Shown here piece after piece: positions 10,239 through 20,767 of a DNA stretch of 64,000 bases. Origin of the DNA: Puccinellia tenuiflora. Lineage: Eukaryota; Streptophyta; Magnoliopsida; Poales; Poaceae. The DNA lies in NCBI GenBank assembly GCA_012064385.1, contig QRDG01000962.1, forward strand, positions 242,253-306,252. The letters run 5' to 3'. The notes under the pieces were generated by a model. It searched no databases and was not told where the DNA came from. It worked only from the letters and a program-made list of their open reading frames with translations. Numbering within the stretch: the first letter of the stretch is position 1; each line of letters opens with the position of its first letter. The position numbers and the translations under genes were made by a program.

Positions 10239-11811
10239 GCCTCTTATGACTAGTTCGTTAGTCAAGAGTTGGTTAAGGTTTCCTAGCCAAGGACTTGTTA
10301 AAGTCACTTGATAACGGAGTCACAACATTAATTGGGAGAATGATGTGATGGACAGACCCATTTAAAGCATAGCAATTGATCGTGTCACAAAGTTTCATTG
10401 CCAACACTTTTAGTATATGTCAATTATAGTTTTCTTAGACCATGAGATTGTGTCACTCCCGTTTACCGGAAAAATACTTTGTGGACATCAAACGTCACTT
10501 CGTAACTGGGTGATTATAAAGATGGCTTTTAGGTATCTCCGATGGTTTTTGTTGGGTGACATGAATCAAGACCGGGATTTGTCCCTCCATGTGACGGAGA
10601 AGATATCTCTGGACCTCTTGGTAGTATAGCTTCCTAAAGCTTGCAAGCATGTGACTAAGGTATTTAGTCATGGGGATCCTATCCTATGTGAATGAGTAAA
10701 GAGAACTTGCCGGTAACGAGATTAAACTAGGTATGGCTATACCGACGATCGAATCTCGGGCAAGTGATATATCATGAGACAAAGGGCGGCATTAATTCAA
10801 TCCCCGACATCATGGTTCAACCGATAAAGAACTTCATTGAATATGTAGGAATCAATATGGACATCCCGGTCCCACTATTGATTATTGATTAGATCATGTC
10901 TACATGTTCTCGAACCCGTAGGGTCACACACTTAACGCTTCGATGTAGCTAGGGCTTTTATGAGATAAGTAGATGGTGTAATCAAATGTTGATTCGGAGT
11001 CTCGGATGAGATCCTAGATATCACGAGGAGCTCCAGAATAGTCCGGAGAATAAATTTCATATAAGGAAAGGGGTTTTTCAGGTTTCCGGAAAAGTTCGGG
11101 ATTTTCCGGCAGAGTGTTGGAAGGTTCTAGAAAGTTCCGGAGGGACCCACCTTGGGGGCCACGAACCTAGAAGGGCCCACATGGACCAAGGGTAGGTGCA
11201 GCAGCCCATCTGGGCCAGCCGCACCTGACCCCAAAGGCCCATGCGGCCAAACCCTAGGGAAGCCTTCGGTGGCAAGTCTCCCCCCTTGGCCGCCAGCCAT
11301 AGGGCTTGGGGGAGGGGCAAAGGCTGCCTCCCATGCCTATATAAGGAGGAGGGGAGGGCTGGGGGGCAACACCTGAGAACCCTAGCTACCGCCTCCCTCT
11401 CCCGCCTCCCTCCTCTCTCCCGCAGCCGCTTGGCGAAGCCCTGCTGGTTTTCTCCACCACATCTACCACCACACCGTCGTGCTGCTGGAATCTTGCGAGC
11501 CACTTCTTCCTCGCTTGAGGGATCAAGGAGAATAAGTCTTCATCGAGCTGTATGTGTGGATACCGCGGAGGTGCTGCTCGTGCGGCGCTTCGTCGGATTG
11601 GATAATACATCTCCTCGCGATTAGATGAGTCTAGTTGCTGGGATCGACTAACCAACCCCTGCATCGACAAAACGTGTTTGCTCGTTCTTCAAGGGTAAGA
11701 GATTGGATCTCCTCCTCGCTACCTTCGTATAATAGTTCTAGATCCGTTGGGTTTATTCCGCTTGTTTCGTAGGAAATTTTTTGTTTTCTATGAAACGAAC
11801 CCTTCACACCA

Positions 11812-13363
11812 CACTACAAGATTTTATGATAACCCGTGAGGCTTTGTCATAGATTCTATAAGTGTGGGATTCGGCACCGTAACCAACAAAGATAACCTCT
11901 AAAGATTTAGATTTGAATTTAGTTAAGCGACAACCTTTGATCAAATAGAAACACTTACAACCGAATACACGGAAGTAGGAGATGTTAGGCTTGTTGCCGG
12001 TGAGTATCTCATATGGAGTCTTGATCAAACCTTTGCGGAAGTAAAGCCGGTTGGATGAATGACATGCCATGGATATAGCTTCGGCCCAAAAGGTCAACAG
12101 ACACTTAAACTCCACCAACATGGACCTCGCCATATCCATAAGAGTCCGGTTCTTCCTCTCGGCTACACCATTTTGTTGAGGGGTATAGGTTGCGGAATAT
12201 TACTGACGAATACCCTCTTCACTAAGAAAATTATTGAGAGTGTAGTTCTTGAACTTGGAGACGTTGTCACTTCTAATTGCCAATATGGGGACATTGTGTT
12301 GACGTTGCATTTCATTGAAGAAGTTGATGAAGGTTTGTTGGGTCTTACTCTTCAACTTGAAGAAGTAAACCTAAGTGAATCTTGAATAGTCATCAACAAT
12401 CACCAAGCAATAATTCTTCCCACCAAGACTAGCTTCGGGAACGGAACCAAAAAGATCCACATGGAGAAGCTCCAAGATCCTCTTGGATGAAATGATAGTC
12501 TTGCTAGGATGGGGAGAATCATGCATCTTTCCTTCAACACATGCCCTACGAACACGATCTTTGGCAAAAGAGACATTTTCTTTTAGTCCGAGAATGTGGC
12601 CACCCTTGTGAAGACTTTGCAAAGTTCTCATGTTGACATGGGCTAGGTGGCGATGCCGCAACCAACCCACGTCGGCCTTTCCGAATAGGCACATTGAATT
12701 TGAAGTGGTTTTCCCCGAAAAGACCACCACAAACAAATCATTTTCGACATACCCAACGAGATCGACCTTTAGAGTCTTGCCCCACAAGAGTACCACAATA
12801 TCAATATCAATAAAGATGGAAAAACCCATGTTAGTAAGTGCATGAACTGAAAGTAAATTATAACCAGGGGTTTAAACAAGCATGGTATTCACTAGGGTGA
12901 TATCCCGAGAGACTACCACCTTGCCAAAACCCGATACCTCGGATTTTGATCGATCTCCATAAGTGATGGTTGCATAATTTAGATTTGGTCTCAACTCCGT
13001 CATTATCTCCTTGCTTCCGGTCATATGACTTCTGCATCCACTATCGAGCACCCATTTTGACCCGCCGGAAGCATAGTCATACAAGAAATCATTGCTTTGA
13101 TTTTGGTACCCATTTTGCAATGGGTCCTCTTTTGTTAGCAACAAGGGTCTTAGGAACCCAAATAGAATGAGCAATAGTATCATCTCTAGGACCAACAAAT
13201 TTAGCATAGACATCCCCACAATAATCAACATATAAAATATAGTGGGGGTTAGCATTTCCCGAAAAGTCATCACGAGTGGTCTTGCCCTTGTTGGCATTAC
13301 CACCCACAATGTTGACCTTCTTTGCTTGAGGGATCTTCTTTGCTTGAGGAGCCCTTGCATCAT
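11812..13363 (-). pseudogene. pol: C1: Copia protease-integrase region, decayed
   Basis: Read on the minus strand this is a Ty1/copia pol. The protease motif WVLDSGCRSHMTG lies near 13050. Next come the GAG-pre-integrase zinc region (HRHLAHVNMRTLQSLHKGG, then RACVEGKMH) and the integrase core start LELLHVDLFG with DDYSRFT (12371-12829). The integrase C-terminal part (KTPYEILTGNKPNISYFRVFG) lies at 11812-12139. The pieces are in different frames and one zinc-binding Cys appears lost, so it is not functional. Reverse transcriptase and RNase H should follow to the left, but G1 removed or displaced them. The domain order protease-integrase confirms Copia rather than Gypsy. Confidence 0.88.
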
Positions 13364-14070
13364 TCATGAAGTTCTCCTTTTTCTTTTCCTCCTCAACAAA
13401 GCCAACACCAACTCTCCCTTTTTGTAAAGTAACAAAAGGTCTCTTATCTAGGGAGATGGCTTTAGCAAGATTTATCTTCAACCTAGCATTTTCCTCAATA
13501 ATATTTGCATGATCACATGGAATAGGTGTGGAGGAACTAGGCACATCAATTTTAGACGGTTGAGCATTAAGTTGTTCATACGACTTGGTGAGTGTAGCGT
13601 GTTCACTCTCCAAAGCCTTTTGAGCCTTGAAAAGTTTCTCTAGCTCCTCGGTTAGTCTAGAATGACCAACACCAAGCTCGACCTTTTCCTTTTTACATGC
13701 TTTGTATTTTGCAATTGCATGGTCCCATTCTTTAATGAGTTTAGCAATGATTAAATCATTAGATTCCTCAATATTCTCAAGTTTTTGCTCAAGAGAAACC
13801 CTAAGCTCATGCTCCTCCTCAAGAGTAGCATTCAAGGAGGAAATTTCCATAGCATCCTCTCTTTCAATTTTACCTTTGACCTCAAGCATCTCTTGTGCTT
13901 CACCATATTGGCTCATGAGAGCCTCAAAGTGCTTCCTGGTTTCACCTTGCAAGTTAGTTATGAAATGATCCAAGGCAACAATTTCCTCTTTTACTCAAAG
14001 ACTAGTAGCATCATTCGTAGTCTTAGGAGAGGGAGAGGGAGAGGATGATACCTCGGTGGCCTTAGCCATG
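13364..14070 (-). pseudogene. gag: C1: coiled-coil region between Gag and protease
   Basis: The minus-strand frame encodes about 200 residues rich in Glu, Lys and Leu (for example EEHELRVSLEQKLENIEES and RLTEELEKLFKAQKALES). This predicts a long coiled coil, followed by a basic stretch. An extended Gag with a coiled coil downstream of the zinc knuckle fits the SIRE/Maximus branch of Copia; that placement is inference. A TGA interrupts the frame near 13995. The T1 insertion point (TSD CCATG, 14066-14070) splits this coding region from the Gag at 28010. Confidence 0.78.
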
Positions 14071-14531
14071 TGACGAGGTTGGGACTCGGCAAATCCCTGG
14101 GTTGAGCACCCCGGGTTGATTGAGGGGGAGAGAGATGAGCGCTGGTGATCACGACGGCTAACAGGCGAGGTTTTACCCAGGTTCAGGCTCCCGGAGGATA
14201 ACACCCTACTTCCTGCTTGTCTGGTATTGATGTTGAGCGTGGCTACAATGGCGAGATGGCGATCTCGCTAGGGTTTGAGCTGGCGGCTATGAGCTGGAGT
14301 TGAGTTCCCCTAGACGAGGGACCCTCCCAGCCTTTATATGATAGGCTGGGTCTCGGGTGAACGGTGCCGATGGCACTTACAGGACGATCAAGGCTGATGA
14401 CCTAACGTCGACTATCTTGGGCCGCACGTCGTCCTTCTTGGGCCTTCCTTGGACCCTCGCCATAGGATTGATGGACTCGGCGTGACCTAGGTATCACCAC
14501 CGTGGGGTAGTCAAAGAGTAACCCCACGACA
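14071..14531 (-). repeat. T1: 3' LTR (left copy)
   Basis: 461 bp, from TGACGAGG to CCCACGACA on the plus strand. On the minus strand a CATATAAAGG box lies at 14331-14340. It differs from 27544-28004 at three positions. Confidence 0.96.
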
Positions 14532-14545
14532 GTAGCCCCCGAGTG
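14532..14545 (-). other. T1: G-rich plus-strand primer motif (PPT)
   Basis: On the minus strand CACTCGGGGGCTAC abuts the LTR start TGTCGTGGGG. A GTAGCCCCCGA motif touches the LTR in the same way in T2 and T3. Confidence 0.75.
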
Positions 14546-14747
14546 CTTAGTCGAATCGTAGAGTCGGATAAAGGACTCCTTCCTTCTGGGCACGCCAACG
14601 GGTTCATGAAAGGAACAAACAAAATGGTCGACTCCGGCTGTTCAGGGCTTATGGAGGATTCCTTAGTCGAAACATCGACTGCAGGGTGAAAACTGCGAGT
14701 GTTGCTCTGGTCGGTGATTTTTCGACTGCGATTGTTCTGAGTCTTTC

Positions 14748-14786
14748 GGGAGCGTGAACAGCGCTCCCGATGGGAGTAGCCCCCGA
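14748..14786. repeat. Hairpin plus PPT-like block, copied into intron 3
   Basis: GGGAGCG and CGCTCCC flank a 7-base loop (14748-14768), followed by GATGGGAGTAGCCCCCGA. The block from GAACAGCGCTCCCGATGGG through AGTAGCCCCCGA (14756-14786) recurs at 17182-17213 in intron 3 of the antisense gene. A partial copy lies near 14849. Confidence 0.82.
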
Positions 14787-14949
14787 GATTAAGCTGAATT
14801 GCTTGCAATTGAGGTTAAACTCAATTTTTCCTTCAGTCGGAAAGCCCGCTCCCGATGGGAGTGAAGAAGGGACTCGAATTGACGGAGTCGCAACTTGCTT
14901 TGCATGACTTACTTTGTACTCGGCCGGTTTGGCTTACTGCTTAAGTTTG

Positions 14950-15054
14950 CTCAGCTCGTGGAGCTTACTGTATTTCTTTTGCACTCGAATGAACTTGTCG
15001 AGTCGACTCAGCTCTTAGAGCTTACTGTATCTTTGTTGCACTCGAATAAACTGT
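14950..15054. repeat. 57-bp direct repeat, two copies
   Basis: CTCAGCTC followed by GAGCTTACTGTAT and TTGCACTCGAAT occurs at about 14950 and again 57 bp later at 15007. It lies between the PPT and the TATA box of the antisense gene and could belong to its upstream promoter. Confidence 0.7.
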
Positions 15055-15348
15055 CCGGGTGCTCCATCAGCCCATTGGCTTGCTACGCCTCCGCAGATGA
15101 CGTCAGCGCTGACGTTTTCGGCGTGCTCTGCATCCGATGGGACGTGACATGGTGGTCCCAGTGCCAGCATTGACTGATCTGACCGTTGGGCGCGAACTTT
15201 TCGCGGCGTGATGAAGGCGCCTCGATTCCCACGCGTAGTGGGCGGCGTGGGCGGCGACGGTTGGCATCTCTGCGCGACGCGTGGATGGCCAGATGAGGTT
15301 GTGGAGAGCGGTTTCATGGGGAACGGCCAGGATGAACTGACCCCGCGG

Positions 15349-15355
15349 TATATAT
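15349..15355 (+). promoter_or_regulatory. T1 antisense gene: TATA box
   Basis: TATATAT lies 111 bp upstream of the ATG at 15460, between two CCGCGG palindromes. The TATA-to-ATG distances in T2 (113) and T3 (121) are close to this. Confidence 0.65.
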
Positions 15356-15459
15356 TTTTCACCGCGGTGGGGAACAGTTCATCCCATCTCCATTTCGCCG
15401 TCATCTCAACTGCTCTCTCCTCCATTGCTGCTCCTCTGCCAGATTTTTCTCCACCCACC

Positions 15460-18135
15460 ATGAGCAAGGTCACGATGAAGAGGGGAAAGTCTGCCGCCGG
15501 CGCCGTCGCCGCCACCGAGGCTAGCGTGATGAAGAAGCCCGAGGGCGACTGGACAAAGTCGTCAGTGAACAAGGCCGATCTTGAGGGCCTCCGCGCACAG
15601 GGGCTGCTGCCGCCGGCGGACCAGGCGGCGGTTCGCGCTCCAGGGAAGGAGGTATTCCCTGCCCCTCGCGAGGGGGAACGCGTATGCTTCGTGGATTTTC
15701 TTCCGCGGGGTTTCGGGTTCCCCCTCCACGATTTTGTTCGTGGTCTTCTGTATGCTTATGGGGTTCAGATCCACGATCTGAATCCCAATAGCGTCTTGAG
15801 CATCGCGAGCTTTATCGTGCTCTGCGAGTGCTTCTTGGGGATCGCACCCCATTGGCCGCTGTGGAAGTCGCTGCTCCTCGTCAGGAGGAACGTGGGAAAG
15901 AGCGGGCAAGTGTACCCGGTGGGCGGCTTCGGCATTCAGGTGCGCGGCGACACCGCCTTCTTCCAGATGAAGAAATCCGACTCCGTCCAAGGCTGGCGGA
16001 GGAAGTGGTTCTACGTCAGGTGCGACCAGGAGGGGCTTCTTCCCTTCGCGGCTGATCGCGAATTGCGGAAGACGAAGGCATGGGCGCACCCGCTGTCGAA
16101 GGAGGATAGGGAGGCGACTCAACCCTTGCTGGCGCTTCTCCGTAGCCTGCTGAAGAGCCTTGGGCGTGAGACAGGTGGGGTGCAACTCATTGCCACCTTC
16201 TTCAGGCTTCGTGTGCAGCCGCTCCGCGCTCGCGTCCACCCGATGTGGGCGCTTGAGCATGGTAATGAACTCGGCGATGACGAAGTTGAGTCGAAGGTGA
16301 GGAGCATCACCAGTCTCCGAGCCGCCGACCCGTGCAACGTCAAGTGCCCGGTCCAGCCGTATGGGCCGAACAACCCTGTGCCTGAGGTAAGCTTCCTTTT
16401 TGTTTTGCTTCTGTCTTGTATGTTCTGCCGAAATCTTCTTTTGTCTGACCCGAATTTTTTCGACAGGGTCGTTCCAGCTTTGTCAGCCTTCCTCCGTTGA
16501 TGGAGAACGGACCTCATGAGGAGGCAGAGTTCCCTGAGGATGAAGAGGTTGATGACGATGAAGTTCCCTCCGCCACTTCTCCGAGTGAAGAGGTAGTGGA
16601 GGACGATGAAGATGAAGAGCCGCTGCAGAAGCGACAAAGGCGAAAGAGTGGCGAGTCTGCTTCGGCTTCGTCACCCGCAAAGCAGGTGGAGGTGGAGGTG
16701 GAGGACTTGGACGAGGCGAGCGAGTCGTCCTCGGGTGCGAGGCACAAGAGCGACCCGACGGAGCCTTTGGTCGTGCCTCCCCTTAGCTCTGCGCCGCCGA
16801 CTGGGTTCGCGAGGATGCCCTCCGTCTCCCTGGGCAGCGATGATGATCTGGACGTCACCAGGTTAGTCTTGCAACCATCACCTTGTTTTGTCGAGTACCC
16901 TTTTTGCCTTTGCGAGTATTTGAATTGAATTATCTTGTCGCAGCGACCGTACTGGCGCTGTCGGTTCTTCGCCTCCAGAGATGGAGCACACTTCTGCTCC
17001 CGTGTTCGAGCAGACCGCGAAGACGACCGAAGAAGAGCCGCAGGCGGGTGATGCGTCGACCTTGAAGGCTTCGACCTCCTCTGTGCCAGAGAAGACTGCT
17101 GATGCGACCTCGGTGGACGCTGGATTGCTTGAGCATGTAAGTGTCCCTTAACTCAGTCTGCAAGATCTGTATCGGGTGCGCGAACAGCGCTCCCGATGGG
17201 AGTAGCCCCCGAAGATGTGCATGACTAGAATAGTCGGGCGCAGATTGATGTCTTGTTCTTTCCACAGCCGTTTTGTCGCCAGCTGATGGAGGGAGCCGCA
17301 GCCTTCGTGCGAATGGAGAAGGAGGGGGGGTCGACTCCGCACTGCTCTGGAGCAAGCAAACAGTGAGTACTAACCCTTGCGTTCAAAAGGTGCTTCGACT
17401 ATCTTCATTTTTAACTTTGCTCCGGTGATCCACAGGTGAAAGGGAGAGCCTGGCGAAGCGGGTCGCGGAGCTGGAGAAGTCACTGGGCGAAGCTCAAGAG
17501 CGTGAGCGAGCCCGGGATGAACTGGAGAAGGCCCAGGTTGAGCATTTGCTCTCACTCGCCGATGCTACTGGAAGTAAGTATCTCGGCTGTTTGCCTACTT
17601 TTTCTTGTGTCGACTTCTGGTGTCTTATCAGTGTGGTCGTTTTGGAGCAGAGACTTACGGAGGTGCTCCTCCCGAAGGAACTTCCAATGCCAATGTCAGC
17701 TTAACGGAAGCTGTTGGCTTCATCGATCGCGTCTGTGCGTATGCCTCGACGTCGCTGCAGAAGTCGACAGGCGTCTTGGCGACTGTGCACCGGAGCATCT
17801 TCCCCAATCAGCCATCGCCGGTCACTGTTGACGCGCTTGCGGCTCCGTTTGAAGGCGACGCGACCACCATGGCGGACTACACGCGTGCTCAGACGGTACG
17901 CGGCTCAGAGCTCACTTTCCAGCTCCTACTTGGTCACCAAGTCGCATGTGACTTTGAGAAGGTTGTCAGCGACTTCCCTCGGAGGCCTGATGGCAAAACC
18001 GTGTCCCTTAGCTGTGTGAAGGCGCGGGCGAGTCAGCTGGCTGCGAAGTTGGTTGACACCTTCGAGAAGAGAATCGCCAAGGCTGCTGAGTTGGCCGCTA
18101 GGAAGGGCCGTTCTCAGTCGGAGTATGCGATGTAG
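15460..18135 (+). CDS. T1 antisense gene 1: Transposase_28-like nuclear/coiled-coil protein
   Basis: This spliced gene is on the opposite strand to gag-pol. I propose exons 15460-16386, 16467-16861, 16944-17136, 17268-17362, 17436-17573 and 17651-18135, with GT..AG introns of 73-131 bp. Frames join correctly except in exon 4, where a run of seven G (about 17324-17330) appears to hold one extra base. Residues about 70-250 resemble the plant domain Transposase_28 ('putative gypsy type transposon'), with the key motif IHDLNPNSVLSIASF. Then come an acidic stretch (EDEEVDDDEV), a basic patch KRQRRK that could be a nuclear signal, and a coiled coil (ESLAKRVAELEKSLGEAQER). The stop is TAG at 18133-18135. 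The biochemical role is unknown. The architecture is shared with T2 and T3. Confidence 0.8.
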
Positions 18136-18323
18136 ACTTCTTTATTTTAAGCTTCTTCTACTTTTGGGCTTGGTCTGTAATGAACCATATAGTTTGCGGG
18201 TCTTCTGGCCACGAACATGCTGATGTGAAATGTGAATTTGTGCCTTCGAGTCTTCTGTCATATTTATGCTAGAATGAATGTGCTCTTTTCCTTGCTTGAC
18301 GCTGTCGAATTTGGCAGTCTGAG

Positions 18324-19185
18324 ATGGGCGAGGCTCCTGAGGTCGCTGGAACTACTGGTGCGGGCGAGGATGATGACACATCTTCGGCTGCACCCACTCG
18401 CCATCGTCGTCGAGCTTCTCCAGCCCCTGTACGAAGCGTGAATGATCAACGAGTGTTCACCTACATGAGGAACAAGATTGTTGAGCTCGAGTCGAAGCTG
18501 AAGGTTGCCGCGTTGGAGTTGGAGCGCTTGAAGTCTCGGCCCACTGCGCTGTTCTCCCAGCGTGAGGAATTCCTTCTTGGCCAGATAGACTTGATCAGTC
18601 GACAGCTGCAAGGTTGGTCTTCTGGCGCTTTGCTCCGGCTTCTTTATGCTTTCACTGTTCTAAGTGCTGGGTCTTGATGCAGATGTGAATGCTGACTGGA
18701 AGGCCGAGCAGAGTCGAGTGGACGAGCGGGTGGATAGAGAAGCCGCCGGTGACTCACTCGAAGCTCGTCAATTTTGGTCAGACAAATCCAAAGGCAGTGT
18801 ACTGGCTAGAATGCTGGATCGCACCTGGCGGGCTGCTTTGCTCCTGGAAGGTTGTAGAAAGACCCTCTTGCAGATCAACATGGTGTACTTTCCGCACAAC
18901 GAGCAGCCTAATGGACTGGCTGCGCTGCTGGAGAGATTCCGCGAAGGCAAGGCGTTGAAGGAAATCGTGCACGCCCAGCTTGTTGGCGGGGCGAACGTGG
19001 CGCTGGCGTACGTTCGAATGCACCGGCCTCATCTTCCCTTGGACAAAGTACTTGACGGCTTGCCTGGAGCAGATGACTATGCCGATACCCTTACGGCTGC
19101 GCGTCAGATGATTTAACAGGTCCAGAGCTTCAGTGAACAACTTGTAGGGCCACTCGATGCGCCGAAGGATGAGCCGGTTGAGTAA
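18324..19185 (+). pseudogene. T1 antisense gene 2: coiled-coil protein of unknown function
   Basis: This is a second plus-strand unit of two proposed exons, 18324-18612 and 18683-19185, joined in frame across a GT..AG intron. The N-terminus is acidic and Ser/Thr-rich, then basic (RHRRRASPAP). A Leu/Glu-rich coiled coil follows (RNKIVELESKLKVAALELER), then a helical C-terminal half (for example GGANVALAYVRMHRPHLP). A TAA at 19114-19116, which CAA to TAA would explain, stops it 23 codons before the likely original stop at 19183-19185. The sequence before the ATG (TTTGGCAG then TCTGAGATGG) resembles a splice acceptor, so it may be part of the gene 1 transcript. I see no equivalent in T2 or T3. 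Confidence 0.62.
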
Positions 19186-19315
19186 GACTACCAGATTGCT
19201 GTTGTATCGCGTTAGCTTGTAAAAGAAATTTTTCCAAGTGGAAATATGAGTGTATGTGTGCCGAGGTCGTCGAAGCCTCCGAGTGAATAAATCGTATATT
19301 GTAGATTTCTGTAAA

Positions 19316-20590
19316 CCCGTATGGCGCAGCCCCCGAGCGGGTCGAGTGCGGCCGGGGTGCGTCGAGTCAGGCCTGTGCGGCGCAGCCCCCGAGTGCTTCG
19401 AGTGCGGCCGAGGCGTTTTCGAGTTAGACCTGTGCGGCGCAGCCCCCGAGTGCTTTCGAGTGCGGCCGAGGCGTTTTCGAGTTAGACCTGTGCGGCGCAG
19501 CCCCCGAGTGCGTCGGGTGCGGCCGAGGCTTTTCGTGTTAGACCTGTGCGGCGCAGCCCCCGAGTGCGTCGGGTGCGGCCGAGGCTTTTCGTGTTAGACC
19601 TGTGCGGCGCAGCCCCCGAGTGCGTCGGGTGGCGACCTAGGTTGACTTAGACCTGTACGGCGCAGCCCCCGAGTGGTTCGGGTGGCGGCCAAGGATTTTC
19701 GGGTTGAGCCTGTATGGCGCAGCCCCCGAGTGGTTCGGGTGGCGGCCTAGGTTTTGACTTAGATCTGTACAGCGCAGCCCCCGAGTGGTTCGGGTGGCGG
19801 CGAGGATTTTAGGGTTGGACCTGTGCGGCGCAGCCCCCGAGTGGTTCGGGTGGCGGCCTAGGTTGACTTGGACCTGTGCGGCGCAGCCCCCGAGTGGTTC
19901 GGGTGGCGGCCGAGGATTTTCGAGTTGGACCTGTATGGCGCAGCCCTCGAGTGGTTCGGGTGGCGGCCTAGGTTTTGACTTAGACCTGTATAGCGCAGCC
20001 CCCGAGTGGTTCGGGTGGCGGCCGAGGATTTTAGGGTTGGACCTGTGCGGCGCAGCCCCCGAGTGGTTCGGGTGGCGGCCTAGGTTGACCTAGACCTGTG
20101 CAGCGCAGCCCCCGAGTGGTTCGGGTGGCGGCCGAGGATTTTCGAGTTGGACCTGTATGGCGCAGCCCCCGAGTGGTTCGGGTGGCGGCCTAGGTTTTGA
20201 CTTAGACCTGTACAGCGTAGCCCCCGAGTGGTTCGGGTGGCGGCCGAGGATTTTCGAGTTTGACCTGTATGGCGCAGCCCCCGAGTGGTTCGGGTGGCAG
20301 CCTAGGTTTTGACTTAGACCTGTACAGCGCAGCCCCCGAGTGGTTCGGGTGGCGGCCGAGGATTTTAGGGTTGGACCTGTGCGGCGCAGCCCCCGAGTGG
20401 TTCGGGTGGCGGCCGAGGATTTTCGAGTTGGGCCTGTATGGCGCAGCCCCCGAGTGGTTCGGGTGGCGGCCTAGGTTTTGACTTAGACCTGTACAGCGCA
20501 GCCCCCGAGTGGTTCGGGTGGCGGCCGAGGATTTTCGAGTTGGACCTGTATGGCGCAGCCCCCGAGTGCATCAGGTGGCGGCGTAGGTTT
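19316..20590. repeat. T1 minisatellite, about 23 units of about 56 bp
   Basis: GCGCAGCCCCCGAG recurs about 23 times between 19324 and 20551, with a mean spacing near 56 bp. Early units carry TGCTTCGAGTGCGGCCGAGG. Later units carry TGGTTCGGGTGGCGGCC and alternate between endings GAGGATTTTCGAGTTGGA and TAGGTTTTGACTTAGA, giving a higher-order period of about 112 bp. It lies in the 3' UTR of gag-pol and downstream of the antisense genes. Apparent open frames through it (GAAPEWFGWRPR repeats) are a by-product of the repeat. Confidence 0.94.
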
Positions 20591-20767
20591 ATGTTGCTTG
20601 CTGACAAAAGTAGAGGGGAGAGCTTGTTCCTCAAATCACTTTATTGATTGTTGCGAGCAGGCCGCCTCGTTAAAACCCTTCCAGTCCCCTCGGGTACCCT
20701 GGCGAGGGAAAGAGTGCGTCTGAAACCTGCCGCTTCTTGACATTGTACTGTTACAAATTGGGGTCGA

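Larger units (their letters stand above)
3608..11806 (+). mobile_element. C2: solo Copia LTR (BARE/Angela-like), split by X
   Basis: The LTR occupies 3608-3760 and 10244-11806, about 1716 bp without the insertion. It starts TGTTGGAAATATGCCC and ends in CCCTTCA. CACCA flanks it on both sides (3603-3607 and 11807-11811), and C1 coding sequence continues across the site, so this is a solo LTR left after unequal recombination. A TATATAAGGAGG core promoter lies near 11339. Its sequence is related to the C3 LTRs but clearly diverged. The family assignment is from memory of BARE/Angela LTR starts and should be confirmed. Confidence 0.88.

Noticed and set aside
11078..11670. Overlapping frames in the GC-rich half of C2
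   Set aside because: They come from the GC-rich leader part of a solo LTR; none is conserved in the C3 LTRs.
15562..16260. Long minus-strand open frame of 232 codons within T1
   Set aside because: It is the shadow of antisense gene exon 1; it has no recognisable domain, and the plus-strand frame has splice sites, a TATA box and homologues.
15460..19185. Captured or native host gene
   Set aside because: The same gene type lies at the same place in T2 and T3, so it is element-encoded.
19316..20590. CRISPR-like regular repeat array
   Set aside because: The spacers are not unique; units are homogeneous along their whole length, so this is a plant minisatellite.
19250..20647. Several plus- and minus-strand open frames with GAAPEWFGWRPR-type repeats
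   Set aside because: They are created by the 56-bp minisatellite; the frame changes from unit to unit because 56 is not a multiple of 3.
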